DNA of 18,026 bases from an uncultured Bacilli bacterium (GCA_934153945.1 CAKPFM010000017.1:1-18026); one strand, 5' to 3'. Shown: positions 4,312-12,484, counted from the first letter of the stretch. A program made the numbers and translations. The notes: a model not told the origin generated them from the sequence alone.

Positions 4312-6540
4312 ATGAAAAATAAAGTAAATAAAAAGAGATTTAGATTTCTTGTATTTTACTTCGTAATTATAACTACCTTAATTTGTCTATGTTTTCCAGG
4401 CTTATTTAAAAATTTAAAATTTGGATTAGATTTACAAGGTGGATTTGAAGTATTATACAAAGTTGAAAGTATTGATGGAAATGAAGTAACTAGTGATATG
4501 GTTACTAACACATATAAAACAATGTTAAAAAGAATAGATGGTCTAGGGGTATCTGAACCAGTTATTACTGTTGAAGGTGAAGATAAAATTAGAGTTCAAC
4601 TAGCTGGTGTAACAGATGTAGAACAAGCTAGAACAATATTAAGCAAAGCTGCTAATTTAACATTTAGAGATACGAAAGATAATTTACTTATGAATAGTGA
4701 TGTTCTAGTAAGTGGTGGAGCAAAAGTTGGTCAAGACCAAAAAGGATTACCTGCAGTATCTTTATCAATTAATAATAAAGATGAATTTTATAAAATAACA
4801 AAAGCTATTAGTGAAAGTAGTGATAATAGAATAGTTATTTGGTTAGACTTTGATCCAGAATCAGATAGCTTTGAAAAAGAACAAGCTAAATGTGGTAGTC
4901 TAAGTAGTTCAAGATGCTTATCTGTAGCTGGGGTATCACAAGGATTTTCAAGTGATGTTATAATTCAAGGTAATTTTACAAAGGAAGAAGTAACATCTTT
5001 AGTAGAACTAATTAATTCTGGTAGTTTACCAACTAAATTAACAGAAATGTCTTCAAAAACAGTAGATGCTAGTTTTGGTGCAAATACATTAGAAAAGACT
5101 TTTATAGCAGGATTAGTAGGCGTAGTACTAATTATTCTATTTATGATAGCTGTATATAGATTTGCTGGATTTGTTGCTTCAGTTGGAATAATTATTTACA
5201 CATTCTTGACATTTTTTATATTTTGGTTAATAGGAGGAGTATTATCACTTCCAGGAATTGCAGCCATGTTAATTGGTATTGGTATGGCAGTAGATGCAAA
5301 TGTAATCAATTTTACAAGAATTAGAGATGAATACAAAATAAGAAAAGACTTTAAATTATCATATAAAAATGGTAATACAGCATCTATTGGTACTATATTA
5401 GATTCAAATATTACAACACTTTTAGTAGCAATTATCTTATTTATATTAGGTGAAAGTAGTGTTAAAGGATTTGCTACAATGTTAATGATAAGTATTATTA
5501 CAACTTTATTTGTAATGGTTTTCTTAGTAAGAAAAATGCTAAATAAATTAGTAGAAACAAATTACTTTGATGATAAACAAAATTTATTTATTGGAATAAA
5601 AAATAAAGAAATAAAAGGAAACTTTGTTAAAAATGGACGTATAATTATTATGGTTCCAATTATTATTTTAATAGCAGGTATTATATCCTTAACAACAAAT
5701 AAGTTAAATTTAGGTGTGGAATTTAAAGGTGGAACATCTATTACTATTAAATCAAATGATGTTATAAATGTTGAAAATATAAAAATTGATTTAGAAAAAT
5801 TGAATTATAACATTATAGCGATTGATGAAATAGATGAAAAAACAATTGATGTTTCAATATCAGATAGTTTAAATGAAGAACAAATAATTAAAACAGAAAA
5901 TCATTTAAATGAAACTTATAATGCTTCAACTGATATCGGTGTAATATCAAATGTAGTAAAACAAGAATTAATTAAAAATGCTATATTATCAGTAATAATA
6001 GCTATGATTACAATTATTATTTATATTTCGATTCGTTATCAATTTAGTTATGCTATATCAGGTATAATAGCATTAATACATGACTTATTTATGATGATAA
6101 CAGTATTTAGTTTATTCAATTTAGAAGTATCACCTATGTTTATAGCAGCACTTCTTTCAATAATTGGATATTCAATAAATAATACAATTGTTACATTTGA
6201 TAAAATAAAAGAAAACTTAAAAGATAAAAATATTAAGAAAAAAGAAGATTTACAAATTGTTGTAAATGAAAGTATTCAAAATATTTTTTCTAGAAGTATT
6301 ATTACAACTTTAACAACATTAATACCAGTAGTTGCATTAATATTCTTAGGTACTTATGAAATACTTAACTTTAATATAGCTTTACTAGTAGGATTAATAG
6401 CAGGTGCTTATTCATCATTGTTTATTGCTCCATTAATCTGGTATTCAATAACAAAAAAATCAATTGGAAAACCAAAAAAGAAAAAGTGGTATGAAATAGA
6501 TGAAATAGAGGAAAAAAGAATAAAAGGAGTAAATTCTTAA
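4312..6540 (+). CDS. secDF: Fused protein translocase subunit SecDF
   Basis: This 742-residue protein joins SecD and SecF in one chain, as in Bacillus (about 737). SecDF uses the proton motive force to help pull exported proteins out through SecYEG. The SecD half has TM1 at 12-30, FGLDLQGGFEVLY near 38-50, a large external domain to about 260, and five more spans with GMAVDANV at 324-331 (proton-path Asp328). The SecF half begins near 438, has LGVEFKGGTSI near 465-475, a smaller external domain, and five spans with IALIHDLFMM and R661 (in FSRSIITTL), matching the conserved Arg. Where SecF normally has GYSINDT, this protein has GYSINNT (619-625), so the conserved Asp is Asn624. Gene order comN-secDF is Bacillus-like. 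AGGAGG precedes the start. Identity is certain; the effect of Asn624 is not known. Confidence 0.97.
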   Translation: MKNKVNKKRFRFLVFYFVIITTLICLCFPGLFKNLKFGLDLQGGFEVLYKVESIDGNEVTSDMVTNTYKTMLKRIDGLGVSEPVITVEGEDKIRVQLAGVTDVEQARTILSKAANLTFRDTKDNLLMNSDVLVSGGAKVGQDQKGLPAVSLSINNKDEFYKITKAISESSDNRIVIWLDFDPESDSFEKEQAKCGSLSSSRCLSVAGVSQGFSSDVIIQGNFTKEEVTSLVELINSGSLPTKLTEMSSKTVDASFGANTLEKTFIAGLVGVVLIILFMIAVYRFAGFVASVGIIIYTFLTFFIFWLIGGVLSLPGIAAMLIGIGMAVDANVINFTRIRDEYKIRKDFKLSYKNGNTASIGTILDSNITTLLVAIILFILGESSVKGFATMLMISIITTLFVMVFLVRKMLNKLVETNYFDDKQNLFIGIKNKEIKGNFVKNGRIIIMVPIIILIAGIISLTTNKLNLGVEFKGGTSITIKSNDVINVENIKIDLEKLNYNIIAIDEIDEKTIDVSISDSLNEEQIIKTENHLNETYNASTDIGVISNVVKQELIKNAILSVIIAMITIIIYISIRYQFSYAISGIIALIHDLFMMITVFSLFNLEVSPMFIAALLSIIGYSINNTIVTFDKIKENLKDKNIKKKEDLQIVVNESIQNIFSRSIITTLTTLIPVVALIFLGTYEILNFNIALLVGLIAGAYSSLFIAPLIWYSITKKSIGKPKKKKWYEIDEIEEKRIKGVNS

Positions 6541-6555
6541 ATTAGGAGGAAACTC

Positions 6556-7056
6556 ATGGAAAATGAATACATTAAAATATCTATTTTGGAATCTCTTAGA
6601 TATTCTAGCTTAGCTCATCAAAATGGTGAAAGCCAAGAAATTATAGATAGACTTCATAGTCTATTTATTAATTCAAGAACTTTAGAAATTAAAATTCCTA
6701 TTGATAGTGAAGAAGCTAAACTAATTTTAAAATATAATAATAATGTTTTACTACAAAATTATATTACTTTAGAAAGTCTATCATTAGCTTTCAATAGATT
6801 ATATTTTGGAAAAAATAATAAAGAGTTATTAAAAAAAATAGAAAGGTATTATCGTAAATATTCAGAAAATATTTCTCATAATGATGATAATACTGAATTA
6901 AAACGAGAGATTATATTAGACAAAGAAGCCTTTGATTTTATTAAACAATATTCAAATTATAGTGAATATGAAATAGCTTTAGCAGGAAAAAACGTTAAAA
7001 CTAAAAAATTAATAAATAAAAATCAAGAACTAAAAGGTAAATCAATTGTTGAATAA
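6556..7056 (+). CDS. Unknown 166-residue soluble protein, secDF operon
   Basis: I do not recognise a family. The protein is charged, predicted soluble and mostly helical, with no signal peptide or membrane span. It has an IKIPIDSEEAKLILKYNN segment near residues 47-64, a Leu-rich helix region LESLSLAFNRLYFG near 76-89, and a Lys/Asn-rich C-terminus that is probably disordered. It starts 15 bases after the secDF stop behind AGGAGG (6544-6549), so it is almost certainly co-transcribed with comN and secDF. Two terminators follow, which close the operon here. A role linked to protein export or membrane biogenesis is suggested only by position. Confidence 0.8.
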   Translation: MENEYIKISILESLRYSSLAHQNGESQEIIDRLHSLFINSRTLEIKIPIDSEEAKLILKYNNNVLLQNYITLESLSLAFNRLYFGKNNKELLKKIERYYRKYSENISHNDDNTELKREIILDKEAFDFIKQYSNYSEYEIALAGKNVKTKKLINKNQELKGKSIVE

Positions 7057-7084
7057 GACATAAGTTAAAAATCTTATGTCTTTT
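7055..7084 (+). terminator. Terminator of the comN-secDF operon
   Basis: AAGACATAAG (7055-7064) and CTTATGTCTT (7073-7082) form a perfect 10-bp stem with an 8-base loop, followed by a T-rich stretch. The stem starts inside the stop codon of the preceding gene (7054-7056). Confidence 0.8.
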
Positions 7085-7109
7085 ATTGTAATAAAATTGT
7101 ATAAAAAAT

Positions 7110-7132
7110 AAGTCTATTTATAGACTTTTTTT
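7110..7132 (+). terminator. Second terminator before lon
   Basis: AAGTCTA (7110-7116) and TAGACTT (7121-7127) form a 7-bp stem with a 4-base loop, running into seven T (7126-7132). Together with the hairpin at 7055-7084 it insulates lon from the secDF operon. Confidence 0.75.
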
Positions 7133-7149
7133 AATCTTTGTATTATAAT
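7121..7149 (+). promoter_or_regulatory. Promoter of lon
   Basis: TATAAT (7144-7149) with TAGACT (7121-7126) 17 bases upstream, a 4 of 6 match to TTGACA that overlaps the terminator stem. No CIRCE-like inverted repeat is visible, so heat-shock control through HrcA is not supported. Confidence 0.45.
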
Positions 7150-7181
7150 AAAAAACAATTTAGTTGGAAGGAGGAATTACC

Positions 7182-9506
7182 TTGAAAAAACAAAATTTAC
7201 CTGCACTTATTTTAAAAGGTACAGTACTGCTTCCAAATAACGATTTAAAAATAGATTTAGAAAAAACGTCTGTAAAAGAAGTACTAGATGAAGCAGAATT
7301 CTTTCATGATAACAATATATTAATAGTAAATGAAATAAACAATTTAGAAGAACAAATTAATTTAAATAATTTGCCAAAAATAGGTGTAATAGCTAAAGTA
7401 ACACATAAAATAGAAATACCAAATAATAAAATTAGATTTGAACTATCTGGTATTAAAAGAGTCTACGTAAATGAATATTTAAATATTAATAATAATCTAG
7501 AAACTATAGTAGAAGAACTAAACGAAACTTTAGAAGAAAAAGATAAAGAAATAGTATATGTTGAAAAATTAAAAAGAGAATTAAATGAATATATAAAAGA
7601 GATACCATATGCTAGTAATAGTATTTTAAATCCTATAAAAGATATAAATGATTTGGGTGTTCTAACAGATATAATTGCTCCATATATAACTATTGATTTA
7701 ACTAAATTAAATGAATACCTATGTGAGTTAGATATTAAAAAGAGATTTATAAAACTACTACAAGACATAAATGATGAAATAAATAATTTTCAAATAGATG
7801 TTGAAATTGAAAAAGAAATTCAAAGAGAAATAGATAAAAGTCAAAAAGAATACATACTAAGAGAAAAAGTAAAAGTAATAAAAAAAGAATTAGGAGAAGA
7901 GTCACTAAAGGAAGAAGAAATACAAAATTTATATGAAGATGTTAAAAATCTAAAAGCTAGTGAAGAAGTAAAAAACAAAATTAAATCCGAAATTAAAAGA
8001 TATGAAATGTTACCAATAGCTTCTCCAGAAGTAGATATTATTAGAAATTATATAGATACTTTATTAAAACTTCCTTGGAATAACTATACAATAGATAATG
8101 ATGATTTAATAGATGTAAGAAAAAAACTAGATGAAACACATAGTGGACTAGATGAAGTAAAAATAAGAATAATAGAATATCTGGCTGTAAAACAAATGAC
8201 AAATAGTTTAAAGGGGCCAATTATATGTTTAGTAGGTCCTCCTGGAGTAGGAAAAACAACATTAGCTTTTTCTATAGCAAAAGCCATGAATCGTAATTTT
8301 GTGAAAATATCAGTAGGTGGTATAACTGATGAAGCAGAATTAATAGGGCATAGAAGAACCTACATAGGCGCTAATCCCGGTAGAATAATAACGTCCTTAA
8401 CGAAAGCTAAAAGTAGTAACCCAGTATTTCTAATAGATGAAATAGATAAAATGTTAAAAAATTATAAAGGAGATCCAGCAAGCGTACTACTTGGAATATT
8501 AGACCCAGAACAAAATAAATATTTTAGTGATAATTATATAGAATTAGATTATGATTTATCAAAGGTAATGTTTATCGCAACTGCAAATTACCTAGAAGAT
8601 ATTCCTGAAGCTTTAAGAGATCGTTTAGAAATCGTAAATTTGTCTGGATATACAGAATATGAAAAACTAGAAATAACTAAAAATTGTTTACTTCCTAGAA
8701 TATGTAAAGAACATGGAATTAACTATAATGGTATAAATATAACTGATGAGGTAATTTTAAAAATAATTAGAGAATACACAAAAGAAGCAGGAGTTCGTGA
8801 ATTAGATAGAATTTTATCAACAATAATTAGAAAAATAGTAACTACTTTAGCGCAAAAAAGAATAACAATAAATAAATTTAGAATTGATAATAAATTGGTA
8901 ATTGAATATTTAGGAGAAGCAAAATACTTGCCAAATACTAAAATAAAAAATGAAATAGGTGTAGTAAATGGACTCGCATATACTATATATGGTGGGGATA
9001 CTTTAAAAATAGAAGTAAATTATTACAAAGGAAAAGGTAATTTAATACTAACTGGTCAATTAGGAGAAGTAATGAAAGAAAGTGCTATGATAGCAGTTAG
9101 TTATCTAAAAGCAAATGCTGATTATTTTAAAATAGATTACAATATATTTGAAAACAACGATATTCATATTCATGTACCAGTTGGTGCTGTAAAAAAGGAT
9201 GGACCAAGTGCGGGTATAAGTTTAACAACTGCTATACTAAGTAGTTTAAAAAATACCAAAATACCAAATGATATAGCATTTACTGGAGAAATTACTTTAC
9301 GAGGTAATGTACTTCCAATCGGTGGATTAAAAGAAAAAAGTATAGGAGCTCATAGAAATCAAATAAAGAGAATTTTTATTCCATATGATAATATTAGTGA
9401 ATTAAATAAAATACCTGAATACATAAAAAAAGATATAACATTTATACCAGTAAAAAATTATAAAGAAATATATAAATATTTAAAAGGTGATAAACATGAA
9501 ATATAA
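7182..9506 (+). CDS. lon: ATP-dependent protease LonA
   Basis: This 774-residue cytoplasmic AAA+ protease degrades damaged and selected regulatory proteins; the length equals that of typical LonA. The N-terminal substrate-binding domain covers about 1-200, followed by a long helical Lys/Glu-rich segment (about 205-285). The AAA+ module has Walker A GPPGVGKT (352-359) and Walker B FLIDEID with Asp419/Glu420. The C-terminal protease domain has catalytic Ser676 in DGPSAGIS and Lys719 in GGLKEKS; the 43-residue separation is the same as in E. coli Lon. I chose TTG 7182 because AAGGAGG (7168-7174) lies 7 bases before it; the in-frame TTG at 7164 overlaps that ribosome binding site. The last 11 bases overlap the next gene, so the two are translationally coupled. 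Confidence 0.97.
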   Translation: MKKQNLPALILKGTVLLPNNDLKIDLEKTSVKEVLDEAEFFHDNNILIVNEINNLEEQINLNNLPKIGVIAKVTHKIEIPNNKIRFELSGIKRVYVNEYLNINNNLETIVEELNETLEEKDKEIVYVEKLKRELNEYIKEIPYASNSILNPIKDINDLGVLTDIIAPYITIDLTKLNEYLCELDIKKRFIKLLQDINDEINNFQIDVEIEKEIQREIDKSQKEYILREKVKVIKKELGEESLKEEEIQNLYEDVKNLKASEEVKNKIKSEIKRYEMLPIASPEVDIIRNYIDTLLKLPWNNYTIDNDDLIDVRKKLDETHSGLDEVKIRIIEYLAVKQMTNSLKGPIICLVGPPGVGKTTLAFSIAKAMNRNFVKISVGGITDEAELIGHRRTYIGANPGRIITSLTKAKSSNPVFLIDEIDKMLKNYKGDPASVLLGILDPEQNKYFSDNYIELDYDLSKVMFIATANYLEDIPEALRDRLEIVNLSGYTEYEKLEITKNCLLPRICKEHGINYNGINITDEVILKIIREYTKEAGVRELDRILSTIIRKIVTTLAQKRITINKFRIDNKLVIEYLGEAKYLPNTKIKNEIGVVNGLAYTIYGGDTLKIEVNYYKGKGNLILTGQLGEVMKESAMIAVSYLKANADYFKIDYNIFENNDIHIHVPVGAVKKDGPSAGISLTTAILSSLKNTKIPNDIAFTGEITLRGNVLPIGGLKEKSIGAHRNQIKRIFIPYDNISELNKIPEYIKKDITFIPVKNYKEIYKYLKGDKHEI

Positions 9507-10776
9507 TGACTTATTATTAATAGAATTTTTAATGTTTAGTGATGATATTGAAAAAGAAATAAATGATTTTGATAATTTAACTAATGAAATTAACATAGAA
9601 AGTATTAATGAAGTAGTTGATACTATAAATTCTGAAAATATATATACAGAACAAAATTTAAATAACTTCAAAATATTATTAAAAAAATTAAATATTAAAA
9701 ATTATAATGAAGTAGAAAAAATAATAAATAAAGCAACTCCATCTAATGATATATATTACTATGAATATCTAGAAAAATTTGATGTTTTAGAAAATAAAAT
9801 TAATAATTTACAAAATATAATACCTAAAAAATTGTTAGAAAATTCAATAAGATTTGACTTTTATTCCTTTTATGCATTAATTTCAAATAAGGATGATTAT
9901 GTTAAATTTTTACCAAACTTACTAAATAATCAACTATTTATATTATTTATAAAAAAAATATTAAATGAACAACCTGATATTCTTTTAAATAAAACTGTAT
10001 ATACTAGAATTATAGGAATATTGAATGTTTATTTATGTAATGATGATATAGCTGATTACATAATGAAACTAAAACAAAAAGTAAATTATTTTACTAAAAA
10101 TAAACGAGCAACAATATTTGATTACGAAAAATTTAAATATCACTACAATACATCGCTTTTTAAATATTTAATAACTAGTAATGTAGATATAAGTATTTAT
10201 CACAATTATGTTATAAGTGATGAATTTGTAAATTATATTGAAGAAGAGATAAACAAATATGAATTAGAGAATTACAAAAACACATTTCCTTATTTAGAAG
10301 AACAAAAAAATAGAATTAAATATATACTTAATTATGCATTAAACTATAAACAAAATAATGAATATAAATTATTATATAATTCATTAATACATAAATTAAA
10401 TACTATACATTCAACAAATCAATTTTATAATGAAGAATATGTTAATAGAAATAAAATGATAGATATTATTCGAAAAAAAGAATATTCAAAAGAAGAAATA
10501 AATTATGATTTAAAAAATGAATATGAAATTTTAAGAATATATGGTTTAAATGAACAAGAATTTAACTTAAATGTACCAAAAATTAATAAACATACATATA
10601 TTAAGTGGTTAAGAAATATGATCTATTTAGATATAAACTTTTTAAACAATGATATTTTAAGAAATAGAACTTTATATATACTAAATCAAATAATTACTTC
10701 TGATAAAATATTAGAAAGAGAAAAACAAAAAATAAAAAATAAAATTTTAAAAATAAATAAAGAATTAGAATATTAA
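9496..10776 (+). CDS. Unknown 426-residue Asn/Lys/Ile-rich protein after lon
   Basis: I do not recognise this protein. It is predicted soluble and largely helical, without signal peptide or clear membrane span, and is extremely rich in Asn, Lys, Ile, Tyr and Leu. The most distinctive stretches are the acidic N-terminus (LMFSDDIEKEINDFDN, about 12-27) and an aromatic-rich middle section near 90-130. ATG 9496 lies within the end of lon, with AGGTGAT just upstream; an in-frame GTG at 9487 is part of that site and is a poor start. The final codons and stop form a terminator stem. In B. subtilis the space between lonA and spoVID holds ysxC and the hem genes; this protein resembles none of them. 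Position suggests a sporulation or proteostasis link, but nothing in the sequence proves it. Confidence 0.8.
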   Translation: MKYNDLLLIEFLMFSDDIEKEINDFDNLTNEINIESINEVVDTINSENIYTEQNLNNFKILLKKLNIKNYNEVEKIINKATPSNDIYYYEYLEKFDVLENKINNLQNIIPKKLLENSIRFDFYSFYALISNKDDYVKFLPNLLNNQLFILFIKKILNEQPDILLNKTVYTRIIGILNVYLCNDDIADYIMKLKQKVNYFTKNKRATIFDYEKFKYHYNTSLFKYLITSNVDISIYHNYVISDEFVNYIEEEINKYELENYKNTFPYLEEQKNRIKYILNYALNYKQNNEYKLLYNSLIHKLNTIHSTNQFYNEEYVNRNKMIDIIRKKEYSKEEINYDLKNEYEILRIYGLNEQEFNLNVPKINKHTYIKWLRNMIYLDINFLNNDILRNRTLYILNQIITSDKILEREKQKIKNKILKINKELEY

Positions 10777-10787
10777 TTCTTTTTTTT
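10759..10787 (+). terminator. Terminator overlapping a stop codon
   Basis: AAAGAATTA (10759-10767) and TAATTCTTT (10774-10782) form a perfect 9-bp stem with a 6-base loop and a run of eight T (10780-10787). The stop codon of the 426-residue gene (10774-10776) is part of the stem. It separates lon transcription from spoVID. Confidence 0.75.
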
Positions 10788-10795
10788 CATACTCT
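10768..10795 (+). promoter_or_regulatory. Sigma-E-like promoter of spoVID
   Basis: GAATATT (10768-10774), 13 bases, CATACTCT (10788-10795). From memory the B. subtilis sigma-E consensus is close to KMATATW, 13-15 bases, CATACAHT; the -35 matches fully and the -10 at all but one position. Transcription would begin near 10802, giving a leader of only about 14 bases that still includes AGGAG (10803-10807). The -35 lies in the loop and stem of the preceding terminator. B. subtilis spoVID is a sigma-E gene. Confidence 0.5.
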
Positions 10796-10815
10796 TAAAC
10801 TGAGGAGAGTGTAAT

Positions 10816-11454
10816 ATGAAAAAAGTAATACCTTTTAAAAAAGAAATAATATTTGAAAGTAATATAGCGGAAATTACCAGTATTTCTTTAGAACATAATC
10901 TAGAAATAAAAGATAATTCAGTAATAGGAAGCTTTGATATAAGTGGTACTTACAAAATGACTTTAACAAGTACTATTACAGAAGATTTTAACTATAATAT
11001 ACCATTTGAAATAGCTTTAGATGAAAGATATTTACTAGATAATGCAATGGCTGATATAGATGATTTTTATTATGAAATATTAAATGATAGAGTATTATCT
11101 ATTAATATAGAAGTTGGCATTGATGGAATAGAAGAAATAGAAATGGAGGATAAAATGCCTAATATAATTGAAGAAAGTAAAGAATTTGAAGAACTTAATA
11201 GAGATGAAAGCTCAGATATTGAGAATACTCAAGAAGAAAAAAGATGTATAGAAGAAGAAAATCCAATATCAAATGTATTTACAAGTGTAAGTGATGTTGA
11301 AACATATAAAAGTTATACTGTATACATTGTAAGAGAAAATGATACTATTGAAAGTATATTAACTAAATATAGTGTATCTAAAGAAGAATTAGAAGCTTAT
11401 AATAATTTAGAAGAATTAAAAATAGGCGATAAATTAATAATTCCAAATGTATGA
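10816..11454 (+). CDS. spoVID: SpoVID-like spore coat morphogenetic protein with LysM domain
   Basis: A 212-residue protein with three parts. Residues 1-110 form a beta-rich domain like the SpoVID N-terminus (SPOCS type), with IAEITSISLEHNLEIKD (18-34) and the GSFDISGTYKMTL strand pair (38-50). Residues 112-160 are an acidic, probably disordered linker. Residues 167-211 are a LysM domain (YTVYIVRENDTIESILTKYS at the start, IGDKLIIP at the end). In B. subtilis SpoVID is recruited by SpoIVA and drives coat proteins around the forespore; its LysM domain has been linked to cell-wall precursor sensing. The B. subtilis protein is about 575 residues, so this one lacks most of the long middle region. 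It overlaps the next gene by 8 bases (ATGTATGA). The call rests on domain order plus the ysxE-like partner; SipL-like proteins are the alternative. Confidence 0.82.
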   Translation: MKKVIPFKKEIIFESNIAEITSISLEHNLEIKDNSVIGSFDISGTYKMTLTSTITEDFNYNIPFEIALDERYLLDNAMADIDDFYYEILNDRVLSINIEVGIDGIEEIEMEDKMPNIIEESKEFEELNRDESSDIENTQEEKRCIEEENPISNVFTSVSDVETYKSYTVYIVRENDTIESILTKYSVSKEELEAYNNLEELKIGDKLIIPNV

Positions 11455-12346
11455 GATAAGTGAATTTTTAAAAAAATACAATATTGTACCAAAATCATAT
11501 CAAAAAAATGGTAAAGCAACTATAATAAATACTAAAAATGGAAAATACGTTATTAAAAACAAAAATAGAAATAATAATGATATATTAAAATATTTATTAT
11601 CAAGAAATTTTGATTATTTTCCCAAAATATTAAGTGATAAAGATGATGATTATGAATTAATAGAATATATAGAAGATATAGATATGCCAGAAGAACAAAA
11701 AATGATGGATATGATAGATTTGATAGCTTTATTACATAGTAAAACAACCTACTATAAAGAAGTAGATGTAGATGATTTTGACAAAATATATGATGACATA
11801 AATAATAATATTGCCTATTTATATAATTATTATAATGATATAATGACTATTATTGAAAATAAAATAATATATAGTCCAAGTGAATATTTATTAGCTCGTA
11901 ATATATCTATAATATTTGATACTTTAAATTTTGAAAGCAATTTGTTAAATAAATGGCAAGAACTAGTTAAAGACAAAAGAAAACAACGATATGTTGTTAT
12001 TCATAATAATTTAGATATAGATCATTTTTTAAAAGATCAAAATAATTATTTAATAAGTTGGGATAAATCAAGAATAGATTTACCAATATATGATTTATAT
12101 AAATTGTATAAAAAAAATAATTTAAATTATGATTTTGAAACTTTATTAAAAAGATATGAAAGAGTATATCCATTACTAGAGGAAGAAAAAGTATTGTTTC
12201 ATATCTTAATATTATTACCAGATAAAATAGAATTTAATAATAATGAATTTGAAATGTGTCAAAAAATAAGTGACACTATAGATAATTTATATAAAACTAA
12301 AGATTATGTTTTACCATATTATTCGGAAAATAGTAAAACAAATTAA
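11447..12346 (+). CDS. ysxE: YsxE/CotS-like spore coat protein with kinase fold
   Basis: A 299-residue protein of the aminoglycoside-phosphotransferase-like fold used by CotS and YsxE coat proteins. A likely beta3 Lys is in KYVIKNK (33-39) and a hinge-like YELIEYIED follows at 69-77. The catalytic-loop equivalent reads VIHNNLDIDHFL (184-195), where active kinases have HGD and a later Asn, and the next strand reads LISWDKSRIDLPIYDL (202-217), equivalent to the ID-[WF]-[DE] metal site region. The Asp of HGD is Asn188, so phosphotransfer is doubtful; YsxE relatives in general seem to diverge at this point. It overlaps spoVID by 8 bases, the same pairing as in B. subtilis, so it is translationally coupled and probably acts in coat or cortex assembly. 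Its 3' end overlaps a small opposite-strand gene by 36 bases. Confidence 0.78.
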   Translation: MYEISEFLKKYNIVPKSYQKNGKATIINTKNGKYVIKNKNRNNNDILKYLLSRNFDYFPKILSDKDDDYELIEYIEDIDMPEEQKMMDMIDLIALLHSKTTYYKEVDVDDFDKIYDDINNNIAYLYNYYNDIMTIIENKIIYSPSEYLLARNISIIFDTLNFESNLLNKWQELVKDKRKQRYVVIHNNLDIDHFLKDQNNYLISWDKSRIDLPIYDLYKLYKKNNLNYDFETLLKRYERVYPLLEEEKVLFHILILLPDKIEFNNNEFEMCQKISDTIDNLYKTKDYVLPYYSENSKTN

Positions 12347-12484
12347 TAAAAATAAAACAAATAAAATAAATAAATTAAATCTAGTTACTATAAAAAAAGT
12401 AATAATTAATTGATAAAAAATTAATATACCTAAAATTAATAAAAAAAATAACCATCTAAATCTACCATTACAATTTCTTGGCAT
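12311..12484 (-). CDS. Possible 57-residue membrane protein
   Basis: A short basic N-terminus (MPRNCNGRFRW) is followed by two hydrophobic segments (about 12-32 and 37-55) separated by TRFN, suggesting a two-span membrane protein. ATG 12484 has AGGTGAT a few bases upstream; an in-frame GTG at 12493 is part of that site. The frame stays open through some of the most AT-rich sequence in the window, where TAA would be common by chance, which argues that it is real. It overlaps the end of the ysxE-like gene on the opposite strand by 36 bases. It follows the terminator of the phosphoesterase gene, and its own promoter is not clear. I do not recognise a family. A sporulation role is possible from location only. 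Confidence 0.5.
   Translation of the reverse strand: MPRNCNGRFRWLFFLLILGILIFYQLIITFFIVTRFNLFILFVLFLLICFTIFRIIW

Noticed and set aside
7090..7160. CIRCE or CtsR-type heat-shock operator before lon
   Set aside because: The inverted repeats here are terminators; neither the 9-9-9 CIRCE repeat nor a CtsR heptad repeat is seen.
7164..7181. TTG at 7164 as the start of lon
   Set aside because: It would place the AAGGAGG ribosome binding site inside the gene; TTG 7182 has correct spacing and gives the usual 774 residues.
11452..11454. Mollicutes-type code with UGA as Trp, suggested by the low GC
   Set aside because: TGA ends the spoVID-like gene exactly at the usual LysM boundary, all Trp codons in conserved motifs are TGG, and the only tRNA-Trp seen has anticodon CCA.
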